Translations under genes and position numbers: made by a program
Shown here: positions 20,851 to 32,490 of the stretch, piece by piece
Numbering within the stretch: position 1 is the first letter of the stretch
How the letters are laid out: the number at the start of each line of letters is the position of its first letter
The notes under the pieces: model-generated
What the model was told of the DNA's origin: nothing
Seen by the model: only the letters and a program-made list of their open reading frames with translations
The model's database searches: none
Source: Brachionus plicatilis
Taxonomy: Eukaryota; Rotifera; Eurotatoria; Ploima; Brachionidae
Direction: 5' to 3'
Assembly: GCA_010279815.1 (NCBI GenBank)
Contig: QEOQ01000559.1
Coordinates: 514,714 to 578,713, forward strand
Length of the DNA stretch: 64,000 nucleotides

Positions 20851-21480
20851 TTAATTTTTTTCATATATTTCAAACGCATAGTTCAAGTTATTAGAAGGCT
20901 CTGTTTGAATTGTATTAAACTCAGTATTCAGGTACTCTTTATCACCACTGGTGTTATCTAATTTTGTAAAATTATCGAGAAAATTTTCCGGCTGCATAAA
21001 TGTATCACATTGAATATCGGAAAAAACTCGGGTCAAGTAAATTCTGTGCAAAAATCCTGCCGGATATTCCAATGCCTGCTTGTAGATCATGGAACCTCCA
21101 ATTGCGTATATAGACTCAATTTTGTCCCTGTGATCTGTGATCAACGAGTTAATGGCTTCATCAAAAGACTTAAATATGAGAATGTTGCTCAAGCCAGCTT
21201 TTTCACCCAAAGATTCTTTGTCTAATTTACTCGATATAATAACATTCAGTCTGTTTTTGAGAGGTCTAAAATTTTTTGGAATTGAAAGCCAAGTCAGACG
21301 ACCCATTATAACCGCATTCACTTTTGAAGGATCTTTGGTATGAGTAGTTATTTTGGCAAAAAATTTTAGATCCTTTGGCAAATGCCAGGGAATTGTTCCG
21401 TTCAAGCCAATGCCCCGATTTGAACTGTTCATGGCAACTACAAGACTAAGTTTAATCGACTGGTCTACTAGTTTATTCAT
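20851..21480 (-). CDS. DHFR: Dihydrofolate reductase
   Basis: Reduces dihydrofolate to tetrahydrofolate with NADPH, needed for thymidylate and purine synthesis. Intronless ORF of 209 residues starting MNKLVDQSIKLSLVVAMNSS. Family landmarks in order: GIGLNGTIPWHLPKDLKFF (folate site, about 23-41), NAVIMGRLTWLSIP (NADPH-binding), RPLKNRLNVIISS, and IYAIGGSMIYKQAL (cofactor GG). The usual catalytic acid is Asp37 here, where vertebrate enzymes have Glu. The C-terminus ends NYAFEIYEKN, matching the family YxFEVYEK. Length is slightly above the 186 of human owing to a short N-terminal extension and a loop near 190. It lies about 130 bp downstream of the MED16 3' end on the same strand. Confidence 0.96.
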   Translation of the reverse strand: MNKLVDQSIKLSLVVAMNSSNRGIGLNGTIPWHLPKDLKFFAKITTHTKDPSKVNAVIMGRLTWLSIPKNFRPLKNRLNVIISSKLDKESLGEKAGLSNILIFKSFDEAINSLITDHRDKIESIYAIGGSMIYKQALEYPAGFLHRIYLTRVFSDIQCDTFMQPENFLDNFTKLDNTSGDKEYLNTEFNTIQTEPSNNLNYAFEIYEKN

Positions 21481-21612
21481 CCTTGAAAAAATTTATAAAT
21501 ATCTTAACTTGAATTTTTTTAGAGCATCACCTCTTAAAGTATTGAAAAATTTCATAAAAAATATCAGAAAAATTTTATTTAAATTTACAAATAACTTTTT
21601 TAAAGTAAAATT

Positions 21613-24600
21613 TTAATTGCTAAGAACGAAATATCCACCACAAAAACATTTTTCGCCACTGGAATCTTGAAGGAAGATACAATTTTTTTTTGTATTCGGT
21701 TGAGTTTGATTAGAATTCGCTTCTGTGTAATTTCCACATCTGATACATTGTTTAGTTATAGGACTACGGCTGAATTGAATGAGACGAATTATGTCAAATA
21801 ATGGATAGATTTGTCGGTGTTTTTCATTATCAAATAAATGATCGACTGGAAATTTAAGAGTGTTTGTCCATAAATCTGAGCTACTTCCAAGCCATGAAAA
21901 TTTTAACTTGAAAAGCAACTCGTCCATGGGACGAATTATGGTCTCAGCTTGAATAGTCAAGCAAGAATCAATCACACTTTCATCGTTCAATGTTGAACCT
22001 TAAAAACATTTGTTTTAATTTAAGATCGGATTTTTTTAATTTAAAATAATTTCTTTTTTTTCATTATTTATTATTAGCATTATATTCTTTTTTATTGAAT
22101 TAAATTAAATTTAAAAAAAAGATATTTATAAAGACAAGAAATTGATGTGTCATTCAATTGATTTATTTTTTCATTTTAAGACTAAATGTTTATAATCAAA
22201 TTTGTTTTTCATTAAACTTTTATAGCTGATATTTTAGAAGGCTTTTTTTAAACTATTAATTACAAACTGATTAATAATAATATTACATAAAATTTCCTTG
22301 TTTCAATTATTAAAAAAAAATTACATTTATTTCCCTAATTTCAATTAAATACTTAAAAAGATTTATAAAATTAGTTTTTTAATTTAATTGACGTAATTCG
22401 TAATCCGACTGCTTGATTTAAAAAAAAATTCCTTTTCATCAAACTAAAATTATTAAGAAAAAGGTGAAAATTTTTTTATTCAACTTGTCAGAATTATAAT
22501 TTTTATTTTTGTTCGAGTTTGATCAGATGTTTTATCACTAAGTTACATCATCTAAAAGTTTCCGATGTTTCGCAGGATCAGTATATTTGTGGTACAAAGG
22601 ATGTATCAGTTGCTACAATTTAAAAAACATGTTTTGGTCCATCAGCTTGGGCATTTTTATATTTTGTTTTTGTTTTTTTTACCAGAATTAACAATGCCAT
22701 AAAAATAGTGAAACAAGTTACAAGAAAAGGCTAAAGAAAAAGTTTTCACGTGATTAAAATGAAAAAATTATCAGTCGGAATAAAAATAAAAATTTCTTTC
22801 TTTTTTAGATATAAAATATAATATTTTTTTAAAAAATAGAGAAAAAAACAATTTATTCTTGACATGTTATGCAAGAGTTTATTTTCTTACATGAAATTTT
22901 AAAATATTTATTTTAATTGAACTTTAAAATGTGTTAAATTTTTTATTTTATTATAATAAAATCTTTTAAATCTTTAAAGACAAACCATTATTAGACATAA
23001 TATGCCTAGTAATGCTCAGAATTTATTTTTTTTTAAATTATCAAAATCATTAGATTAATTAAGTTTTAAAATTTTAAATGATTGTTTTGATCTTATAATT
23101 TTATCAGAAACTTAAATTTGCCCTCAAATAACTTTCTTAAAATAATAAATACAACTGTTCAAATTGAATGGATATTCTAATTTTAATATGATTAAGTTAA
23201 TTTTTTTAAGAAGAATTTGATTTTGGATCGATGTTATAAAAACAGAGATTTTTATCTTATTTACTTGTAAGTAGAACTATATTATTATTATTTATTTAAC
23301 TAGAATTAACGCAATCGAAAAATAATGTTAAAATGAAATTGGTTTTTATAATGAAAGCAAGAAAAATTAGAAATTAGAAAAGCAATCAAATTATTTTTTT
23401 ATTCTAAACTTTAAATCATTCAAATCAGGAAATTCAATAAATTTTTAAGCACTCAACACCTCTAATTATTTATCCAAAATGCTTTGTGCTATAAGGTTCG
23501 ATTAGTAATAGGATTGACGGAAAAAATGACTAGCAAAATTTTACCACTTTTATTTAAATTTAAAATTTTTTTTTGATTTTAATTAAAAAATTTTCATAAA
23601 ATACAATTTTTATATCTTTTTCTAATTCCAACCATAAAAAAAATTCAGCTAATAAAAATGAATTTTAAATTGTAAAAGACTTTTCCGAATTGGGAATATT
23701 AGAAAAAAACTTGAATTAATTAAAAATTATTTTTCGAAACAATTAAATAAGTTATATGTGTGGGAATAAAAGTTCAATCAATAAATAAACTAAAAATTCG
23801 TAAACAAATCGTTTTTAAATAACAAAATAAAATGATCTATGTTTACTTGATAATTATTTTCTATCATAATCAAAAAAAAATTAAAATTTTTGTTTATTAG
23901 AAAAACCTGACTTTATGTAACCAAATAAATAAATAAATAAAACTACCTTCTATTATTCTTTGAATGATGTTCGAGTATAGCTTGAACAACTCGGACAAAA
24001 AATCCTTTTGCATCGAAGACTTGACGGGCAGCACAGGCACACTGTTTATCAAAAGATGAGAAGCGTTTGTCTGATGTTGTCCATTGTAACTAATCATGAG
24101 CTTAACAACCACAATAACTTTGCGCACTTCGTTCAAAAACCACAAGTCGTTCAGCAACGACAGACCAAAATGACTAGGCGAATGATTAAACTTAAAGCTT
24201 TGGACAACATTTATCAAATACAATGCCAAGTCAATGACCCATTGAAGGACATGCTTTAACTGTTGGTTGACACATAGCTGGTAATTTTTTCTGCTCAAAA
24301 TAGCAGCAACTATATCATTTAGTGCCAGTTGTTTCAAGTCACCAAAATTGGTCTTGGCATCTGGCTTTACTTTGAGCACTTCGTTCAAAAAGTCCAACAA
24401 ATTGTTTTTAAACTGTGTTTGGTTCAGAATCGAACTGCTGAACATGGCAGTTGGCTGATTCAGTGTGTCTACTACTGAGACTAGCTGTGACGAACTTAGC
24501 GAGCTGGCTGAGCCCATACTGCTCTTCATTTGGTCAACATTCAAACTAAACTGGACCGAAAATGAAATGATGCTCATTATTCGGTTCAGAATCAATTTGA

Positions 24601-26327
24601 TTAGGATGTCCTGAGACCTGAAGTAGTTGTGGTTACGACTACGCTTGTACAGAGAGAACATTAGTGAATGGTGACGGGAAAAGTAGATTTTTTGCATTGA
24701 AGGCGACAGGTGGTTGTTAAATTTGTCCTCTAGGCTTTCGATTAAATTGTCCACAAATTTTGGGTTCGTGGTCATCATCAGATCCCAATAGTCGTGACCA
24801 CTAAATATTGTGTACTCATATAAATCAAATAAATGATTTAAAACAATATTTTGGTCATTGATAAAAAATGGATTTCGGCAGACAGCAAGTCTGGACAAAT
24901 TTGTGAGTCCGACTCCTATCAGGCCTGAACAAGACTGGTCCACTTGAATCAAAAATTCATGCGGAAATTTTATTTTCTTGGACAAATTAGACCTCTCGGA
25001 CAGTTCGAAGTTGTGTAAATCATTTCTAATAGATGTGAGCTCAGTTGGTATATTTATTTGGTTGAATGTGAGAATGTCAATGAATCCCTGTGAGCCGTTC
25101 TGGTAGCTGGCAATGATAAAAACCGCATCTGTCAGCAAACGATTTTCTACTAAGTCTTTGTACAAAGTGTAGCTTTTGGGCACTGATAACCCGGTTAGAG
25201 TGCTCGGACATTGAATGGTCCTGATCATGGAAAAATTCTGATCCAATTTGTAGAATTGAATTGTATTTGACTTGAAGGCTACACAAAAACTTTGCGCACT
25301 CTCATGACTTGTAAAAACCAAATGGGTCTTTAAGTCAGACAGGTCAATCGGGAGGTTTAGGCTTCCGGTTAGATTAGTTGTTCCCACAATGTAAAGTTCG
25401 TCCATTGAATATTTGGCATCTATCTTGATTATTTTTTATTTTATTCTAATTTTATCTATCAAATTTAAATAGTTACTCTGAACAAAAAGACAGGCCTGGT
25501 ATCAGTGTGGCTAAGGATCACGTTTATTGAGCCATCTTCCTCGAAATAAAAATCTCCCAGATCAAATTTTATTTGTTCGCCACTTGATCCATTGTTGAGC
25601 AAATCGTTCAGGTTCAAATCAAATTTTAATTTTTTAAATTGGTTCTTTGTACCATCCGATTCGGTGATGATGAAGTGTAGCTTGGCAAAATTGTTAGTTT
25701 TTTTTTCTCTTCTGGCAAAAGTTTTCTTACTGTTCCTGTTTTGGTCAAAATGAGAAAACCATCGTGCATAATGGCCAGGTCGGTGTTCATTAAACCGATT
25801 TTTTTGTGGCAAAATTTTTCAAAATAGCTGCACGGATCCTTTTTGTCATGGCTGAAACAGATCTAGGCAAAAATGAATTACAACTTAGAGCTATTGGAAT
25901 TGTTGGTTTACTTTGGAAGCTTTGCTAAACGCCTTTATGGCTAGAATGTCATTGAAGTTAAGTTCAGATGAAAAAACATTTTTGATCGAATCTAATGAAC
26001 AGGTCTAGAGAGATTTAGAAACTAAAAAATTTTGTGTAAAATTTATTTTTTTACTTTTATTTTGAAAATGTTAATTTGGCCATTCTTGAAAAAAGAAAGC
26101 AAATATTGTCCGTCATGGCTCCAAGCGAGGTGAATGCAAGGGCTCTTGCTCAATGTGACTGGTTTTAGTTCGTTTGGCTTTTCCAATGGAAGTATGTACA
26201 CACAACAATTGGCCGACAAAGCAACTACATTGAGGCTCGATACAACACAGCTGAAATAGTCCGAATCAGGATTTATTTCCGTTTTGGTCAAAAAGTCTTT
26301 CAAGTCCACCAAATAAACATAGTCCAT
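21613..26327 (-). CDS. MED16: Mediator complex subunit 16 (tail module)
   Basis: MED16 is a tail-module subunit linking activators to RNA polymerase II. Six exons, phase-consistent: 26055-26327, 25912-26004, 25731-25862, 25477-25680, 23947-25423, 21613-21998; 854 residues against 877 in human. N-terminus is WD40-like (HLAWSHDGQYLLSFFKNGQI). FRIDAKYSMDELYI, GHDYWDLMMTTNPKFVDNL and VLQWVIDLALYL match conserved MED16 blocks. The last exon carries the C-terminal zinc-ribbon-like CIRCGNYTE...KCFCGG. Intron 25681-25730 is only 50 nt with a CTAAC branch-like site. The last intron (21999-23946, 1.9 kb) is unusually long for this genome and contains a MITE fragment. Sequence is diverged from vertebrates but the collinear blocks make the call firm. 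Confidence 0.88.
22575..22700. repeat. Diverged fragment of the 4.2-kb MITE family in a MED16 intron
   Basis: Reads GTGGTACAAAGGATGTATCA, TTGCTACAATTTA, ACATGTTTTGGT, then GGGCATTTTTATATTTTG and ends AACAATGCCA. These blocks follow the same order as the right arm of the element at 4179-4672. It is a single arm, so a solo remnant. It lies in the long last intron of MED16, not in exon sequence. Confidence 0.7.
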
Positions 26328-27218
26328 TTTGGTTGAATTTTTTTGAAAATAAAATTCAAAAAATTTTTAATTAAATTTTATTCATTTTTTTTAATATTGA
26401 AATAAATTTAGAGCTTAATTCAACTGGTAAAAATTAACAAAAATTCACATTTTTTTCTTCAAAATAATTAATTGAATTTTACCCTTTAGTTTTTAATTAA
26501 TTTTGTAATTCAGGGATAAATTCTAAAATTAAAGATATCTAATATCGATTTATTATAATGTTCATTTCCGCGATTTAAAAAATAAAAAAATCCATCTCGA
26601 TTTTTCAAGTGACAATAAATAATAGGAATTGATTTGAAACTTCGGAAGATCTTGTTTCCAAAATTTGTAAGCAATCAACATTGAATAAATAATTTTTTTC
26701 TTCATCACAAAAAAAGATTCTGCTCAAAACCAATATTATTACTGTTATCAATTAGAACTAAAACTCTCGGGTATATATTATCTTAGTTTAAATATTTTCT
26801 TATTGGAGTTTTATGGCTTTTGTTTATAAAATATCGACGACTGTTAAACAATTAGCTGGATTAGAAGAAACTTGCTTTTTTTTATTTTACGCAAATAATG
26901 CTTTATCTTAATTCAGTCTAGTGGAAATATTTTGTGTTACATTATACAAAATTATGAATTAAAATTATTTTTTTATTTTTTTTTTTATTCAAAATAGATC
27001 TTTATCACAAAAAGTGGTTTTAGCTGTTTATTCATTAAATTGACACTTCGGCAATTTTAGCAACAAGCCAGAAATGTTCAATTATTATGATAGATAGAGT
27101 TACACTTTATTAAAGCAGGCAAAGATAAAGAAAAATAAAATAAAATTAATTAAATTTAATAAAATAATTAATAATTAATAATAATTAAATAATATGAAAT
27201 TTTTTTAGAGTTTTGAAC
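26328..27218. promoter_or_regulatory. Divergent intergenic region between MED16 and NCS gene
   Basis: 890 bp separating two genes transcribed away from each other, so it should contain both promoters. GGGTATATATTATC at about 26769 is a possible TATA-like site. No other motif could be supported; the rest is AT-rich. Confidence 0.35.
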
Positions 27219-27865
27219 ATGGGGTTGAAATCATCCAAGTCGACTGGTGAAACTTTGAGCGAGGCTGAATTGGAAGCTTTGACCCTGTCGACTCAGATGA
27301 GCCGCGCGGAGATTGTCAAGTGGCACAAAGGCTTCATGCTCGACTGTCCATCTGGCCGCCTGACCAAAAAGGAATTTATCAAGATTTACGAAGAGCTGTT
27401 CCCAAGAGTCAGAGCCAAGCGATTCTGTGACAATGTGTTCAGTGTTTTTGACAAGGCCAACACCAATACAATTGGTAATGAATTTTAGCCAATTTTTTTT
27501 TGGCTTAATTTTTGGATTTAGATTTTAATGAGTTTATAATTGCGTGCAGCTTAACTTCTAAAGGAAAATCAAAGGAAAAGCTGAGAACTTCATTTCAGGT
27601 CTATGACAGCGACTCAAACGAGCTGTTGACCAAAGAGGAAATGCAAAAAATAATCAAAGCTGTCCACGAGTTATATGCTGGAATAACACTCACCGAAAAC
27701 GATTCGACCCGCAAAGTGAACTGCCTGATTGACCAGTTTGACAAGTCAAAAAGTGGTTCGATAAAGAAAAATGATTTCTTCGAAGGAGTTTCGACTGATC
27801 CCCAGATCAAAAATGCCATTTACAAACAAGACTCTAGTAAGAGCTTGAAAAACGATCAAAATTAG
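27219..27865 (+). CDS. Neuronal calcium sensor / recoverin-family EF-hand protein
   Basis: Calcium-myristoyl switch protein of the NCS-1/hippocalcin/recoverin group. Two exons, 27219-27474 and 27522-27865, with a 47-nt intron; 199 residues. The ATG at 27219 is chosen over the upstream in-frame TTG because it gives MGLKSSKS, an N-myristoylation consensus. EF-hand 1 is disabled by the family-specific CPSG. EF2 (DKANTNTIDFNE) and EF3 (DSDSNELLTKEE) have good calcium-binding loops. EF4 (DKSKSGSIKKND) ends in Asp rather than Glu, so its binding is doubtful. WHKGFMLDCPSGRLTKKEF and FPR are typical of the family. Which paralogue it corresponds to cannot be decided here. Confidence 0.88.
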
Positions 27866-28986
27866 TTTTTGAACATTTATTTTGAATAAATTTTTTATTT
27901 AATTTTGATTTAAATTTAAAAGAAAAACACACTTTTTTGTTAATTTATTTAAAATTAAAAATATTATTTAAAATTTAAAGCTTTAATTTGTGCTATCAAT
28001 AAATTTTTATGGTTTTGAATTAAACACTGTATTTAGCTTTAATAAATCGTTTTTTTTTCTTGCTTTTTAATAAAAACCACGCGCTAATTATTTAAAATTT
28101 GAGCATATTTTTTTGTATCTAGGCGACAATAGTAAAAATTTTTTCTCTTAAATCCCAATTTATAACAAAATTGGAAATTATCTAGAAAAATTTTTTTTTT
28201 TCTTTTTATAATTTAACATAAGAAATTTGTTTTCGAATCTTTCCAGAATCTAGCAAATGATTTATTTTTACAAACAATCATATTGGGATGTAAAAATTTT
28301 AAATTATTAGATTAACACAAATCATCAAGATAAAATATTTATTAACTATTTTATGATTTAAAGATCATTCATTTGAATATCTTTTTTAATTTAAATCCAA
28401 ATAAAGTGTTTTAATAAATGCATGTTTTATAATAATTAAAATTTTATTGTTCATAATTAAAATACTTAAGATTTTCTTTCAAAGTGAGTATTCGTACTTC
28501 CACTTTTTATCTGATAACAAATTGATTCTACTGATTTTAAATAAAAAATTAAGTGATGTGTATTAGACAAAATCTCGTGTAATTTAGAAATAGAAAAGCA
28601 TAATTTTTTCACAAATGGCAATACTTTTCAAAAATTTATTTTATACATAATATATTTAAAATTTTTTAAATATATTAATTTTTAAATAAAAATTTACCCC
28701 ATTTTTTTCTCTGATCTGATTAAACTAAAATGAAAAGTAATTATTAGGCGAAAATTCTGAACGCCTGGCATAATTAAGTCCATTACCGGGCTCTGTTAGG
28801 TCAGACTCGAAGTTTATGCAAAAAAAAATTCTTAAACATACTTCCAATCTTGGCTAAATCCGACATTAAAAATAATATTCTATCTATTCTCATTTGAAAA
28901 GATTAATTTATGATTTTTGAGGTTTATTTTGTTAAACTTGTGTTCGATATTAATTCGGCTATAAATATAAATAAGTTTTAGAAGAT
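27866..28986. other. Intergenic region, probable CHEK2 promoter at right
   Basis: 1.1 kb between two plus-strand genes. GGCTATAAATATAAATAAG at about 28958 is a TATA-like stretch some 20-30 bp before the CHEK2 start codon, so either the leader is very short or transcription starts elsewhere. No repeats or ORFs worth reporting. Confidence 0.3.
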
Positions 28987-30753
28987 ATGTGCGATTACAG
29001 ACAGAGCCAAATTCCGACCCAAGGTATAAATGAGCTCAGTTGTAATCAGAACGATGCGGATTTAAGTGATAAAAAAGATGGCACATGGGCCAGACTATTG
29101 CCCATTGGTGCCGCATTTTCCCGAGTCGGTAAGTAACAAAAAAAATTTGAAAAAAATTGATTTCAAATTTTTTTTGCTCAGATTTGACAAATGAGACGAC
29201 CACATTTGGTCGGCGCTCGGATTGTGATGTTATTTTGACCAAAGATAGCGCTTTATGTGCCGCAACTGCGTATAGCAATGTTCATTTTAAAATTAGAAGA
29301 GTAAAAAAAAGTTAAATAAATTTAAAATTTTTTTTCAATTTTTTTAAAGGAGTTTTCAATCAAAACAGGATCGCATGCTTTGCTGGAAGATCTAAGCACT
29401 AATGGCACATTTATAAATGGTGAAAAGCTTGGCAAAGGCAGAATACAGGCTTTGAAAAACAATTGCGAAATTTCCTTATCCAAAAAAGATAATAAAGCAT
29501 TTATTTTCATCGATTTAGAGAGTTCTGATGATAAATTCTATCCTAGTCAGCTGAGGGACAAATATACCATAACCAAAACTCTGGGAAAGTATGTGACAAA
29601 TGCTTTGCCGAGAGTTTTTTTGAAATTTTTTAACTTTAGGGGCGCCTATGGAGAAGTAAAATTGGCCTTCGAGAAAAACACCTGTGAAAAGTATGCTATC
29701 AAAATTGTCTCCAAAAAAACATTCACAATCAACGGGAAACACAAAACTGTATGAGTTAAAAGGAATTAAATTTTTTTTTCAATTTTTATCAAAAGGATTT
29801 AAATAATCAAATATTATCAGAGATAAATATTCTCAAAAAATTGGAGCATGTTAGTCAAATTTTATTAAATTTTACAAAAGAAATTTTTTTTGAAATTTTT
29901 CATTTAAGCCTTGTATTATTAAGATAAAAGAGGTGATTGACACACCGGACACAGTTTTCATAGTCCTAGAATTGTAATAATCCAAAAAATTGGTTAAAAT
30001 AGTTTGAATTAAATTTTTATTTAAGAGTAGAAGGGGGTGAGTTGTTCGATAAAATAATTAGTATTGAAAAATATGATGAGCCAACAGCTAAATTTTTATT
30101 TTACCAAATGGTCCAAGCCATTAAAGTAACAAAAAAAATTTTTTTAAAAAAATTTAATTTTTGTTAAAAAAATAAAAAAGTATTTGCATGATCAGGGAAT
30201 AACACATAGAGATCTAAAGCCAGAAAACATTCTTTTAGTATCTAATGAGACAAACGAGAGCTTGATTAAAATAACCGATTTTGGTCTATCTCGATTTTTT
30301 GATTCAACCTCAGTGATGAAAACATTTTGCGGTACGCCCAATTATCTAGCGCCCGAGGTGCTCAAAACGCGCGGTCAAGGCGCTTACACAAACAAAATTG
30401 ACAATTGGAGTCTGGGTGTAATTCTTTACATTTGTCTGGTCGGATTTCCGCCATTTTCCGACGAAAAGTCGGTCCAAAGCATGGAGCAACAGATAATCAA
30501 GGGAGCTTACAGTTTTCCAGCCGAGTACTGGTCTGGAATTTCCAAAGAAGCCATTGACCTGATCAAAAATTTAATGTGTGTAGATCCGCTACAGCGCATT
30601 AGTCTGGACCAAGTATTGGAACATGAATGGCTTAAGAATTGCCCAGAGATAACCAAGCGTGCATGTGACATGATGTCCAATGAGTCAAACAAACGCCAAA
30701 TTCCAAGTCAGAATGAAGAATCGAATTGTAAAAAGCTAAAAACTAATGAATAA
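28987..30753 (+). CDS. CHEK2: Checkpoint kinase 2 (FHA domain + Ser/Thr kinase)
   Basis: Chk2 is activated by ATM after DNA breaks. Eight exons, phase-consistent: 28987-29128, 29182-29300, 29350-29588, 29640-29748, 29796-29849, 29909-29973, 30026-30125, 30181-30753; 466 residues (human 543). The short N-terminus has one SQ and one TQ (RQSQIPTQG), candidate ATM sites, versus a long SQ/TQ cluster in mammals. FHA domain at about 40-140: FGRRSDCDVIL, YSNVHF, DLSTNGTFING. Kinase: glycine loop TLGKGAYGEVKLA, YAIKIVSKK, EGGELFDKI, HRDLKPENILL, DFGLSR, FCGTPNYLAPEVL (T-loop), DNWSLGVILYICLVG. A basic CKKLK near the C-terminus could be a nuclear localisation signal. Confidence 0.95.
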
Positions 30754-30948
30754 ACGTCCAATTTAAATTAAATTTAGGTAATAAACAACTATTCCGCATT
30801 TTTCATTTTTTTGTTTTGTAATAAAATATTTTTAATTTGCATGGTTTTTGGTTGAATTTTTTTAGAGTCACATGATTTTTGAATCCTAAATTTAGTTTAG
30901 TCTAAAATTATAATTTAAAATTTAAAATTTTTAATCAAAAAAAAAAAT

Positions 30949-32316
30949 ATGAATTTTTTGCTCTCTATAGCCAGGTTTATTTTGTATCTTTATTTTTTTC
31001 TATATGCTCTGGTACACTTGCTGCTGCTTATCACACCGGAAACGGCGCGGTATCTAATTTTCATGAACTACAGTAATTTTATGATTACCTTTTTTTGAAA
31101 ATTAGAAATTGTTTTTTTTTATTAAGTGAATTGGCCGATGCGTGATCTACAAAATCCTCCTAAATACGAACAGCACAATGTTCACAACTTTTACTTAGAT
31201 GTAGAGCCCAAAGTCCGAGTGGGAGTTTGGTATCTAAAAATAAAAATAAAAAAAATTTTTTTTTTCTATTCAAATTAATTAAGGCACTTTATACCTGCTC
31301 CTTTGGAGTACAATTTTTCAGCTGACAGTAAGAAGAACCTTAAGGAACATTTTGAGACATATTTTAAAGTCCACGACAAGCGACCTGTGGTCATTTATGT
31401 CCACGGAAATGATCGCGATAGGTAAAAAGAAAAAATCAGTAGATAATTTTTAAAAGACAGGGTTTCCAGGTCGGATTATGGTCGAATGAAGCTATGCCAA
31501 AGTTTAGCAGGGCTTGGATATCACGTGTTTGCCATTGATTATCGCGGATTTGGCGACTCAACCGGAACACCAAGCGAGACTGGATGTGTAAACGATGTTC
31601 TCGAGTTGTACAACTTTGTTAAGGCTATTCAAAAGGAGAGCAAAATATTTCTGTGGGGACATAGTCTTGGAACAGGGTTTCTATAAATTGATATAAAAAA
31701 AAAATATTTTTTTTCAAATTTTATTAAACTAAGAATATTAACGCATGCAGCTAAAATTTTGTCAAATTTTAAATGTAAGTCTAAATTCATTGATTTGAAA
31801 AATATGAAATTAATTGATATTTTTTTAGCACCACCAGCTGGTGTTGTCTTGGAAGCACCATTTTATAACATAAGTCAAGCAGCAAAGGAATATATAATAT
31901 CGCCTCTTTTTTTAAATAACCCGTGGATTATTAGAATGGGCGATGAAGCATTGCAAAAATTGAATATTCATTTTAACAATGCTGAAAAGTAATTGAATTA
32001 ATTAGTCTTTTTTTTTTGAATTAAACATTAAATTTTCAGCATTTTAAAAACAAAATCTAAAATATTGATCCTTCATGCTGAAGATGACATGCTTATACCC
32101 CAAGACAGAAGTCGTGACTTGATTAAAATCTGCAATCAAAAACGACCCAAAGACTATCCACCGGTCAAATTGGTCGAGTTTCATAAGCGCTTTGGTCTAG
32201 GACACGCTAAGATCTATACACATAAAGAACTTTATCCTGTTATCAAGTAATAAAATTTCAATGATTTAAATTTTGTTTTAACTCAATTTTTTTAAAGAGA
32301 ATTTATTGAGAACTGA
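30949..32316 (+). CDS. ABHD12: ABHD12-like alpha/beta hydrolase (monoacylglycerol/lysophosphatidylserine lipase type)
   Basis: Membrane-anchored serine hydrolase of the ABHD12/ABHD12B group; ABHD12 cleaves lysophosphatidylserine and monoacylglycerols. Eight exons: 30949-31072, 31127-31229, 31284-31421, 31470-31676, 31734-31774, 31829-31988, 32040-32246, 32298-32316; 332 residues. Residues ~5-33 form an N-terminal membrane helix (ARFILYLYFFLYALVHLLLL). Then VVIYVHGN, DYRGFGDSTGTPSE, nucleophile elbow GHSLGTG, EAPFYN, LHAEDDMLIP (catalytic Asp) and FGLGHAKIY (catalytic His). Human ABHD12 is longer at the N-terminus. ABHD12 versus ABHD12B cannot be separated. The gene starts about 195 bp after the CHEK2 stop, same strand. 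Confidence 0.9.
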
Positions 32317-32490
32317 TCAAAAAAATCGAACACAAATTCAAATTGATGTGTTTTTTATAAGAAATAATAAATCTTTTTTTTTTTTACATTTTTTTTCAAA
32401 TTTATTTAAAATAATTAATAAATGGTCCGTAAAATGGCTATGTGATATAAATGATTAAAAATTTTGTTTTAATTGTTGGATTAAGATAAC

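Noticed and set aside
25681..25730. Apparent frameshift at a 9-A run in MED16
   Set aside because: A 50-nt GT-AG intron with a CTAAC branch-like site removes the run and keeps phase 0, so no indel is needed.
27213..27218. Upstream TTG as start of the NCS protein
   Set aside because: TTG is not a usual eukaryotic start, and the ATG six bases on gives the myristoylation motif MGLKSS.
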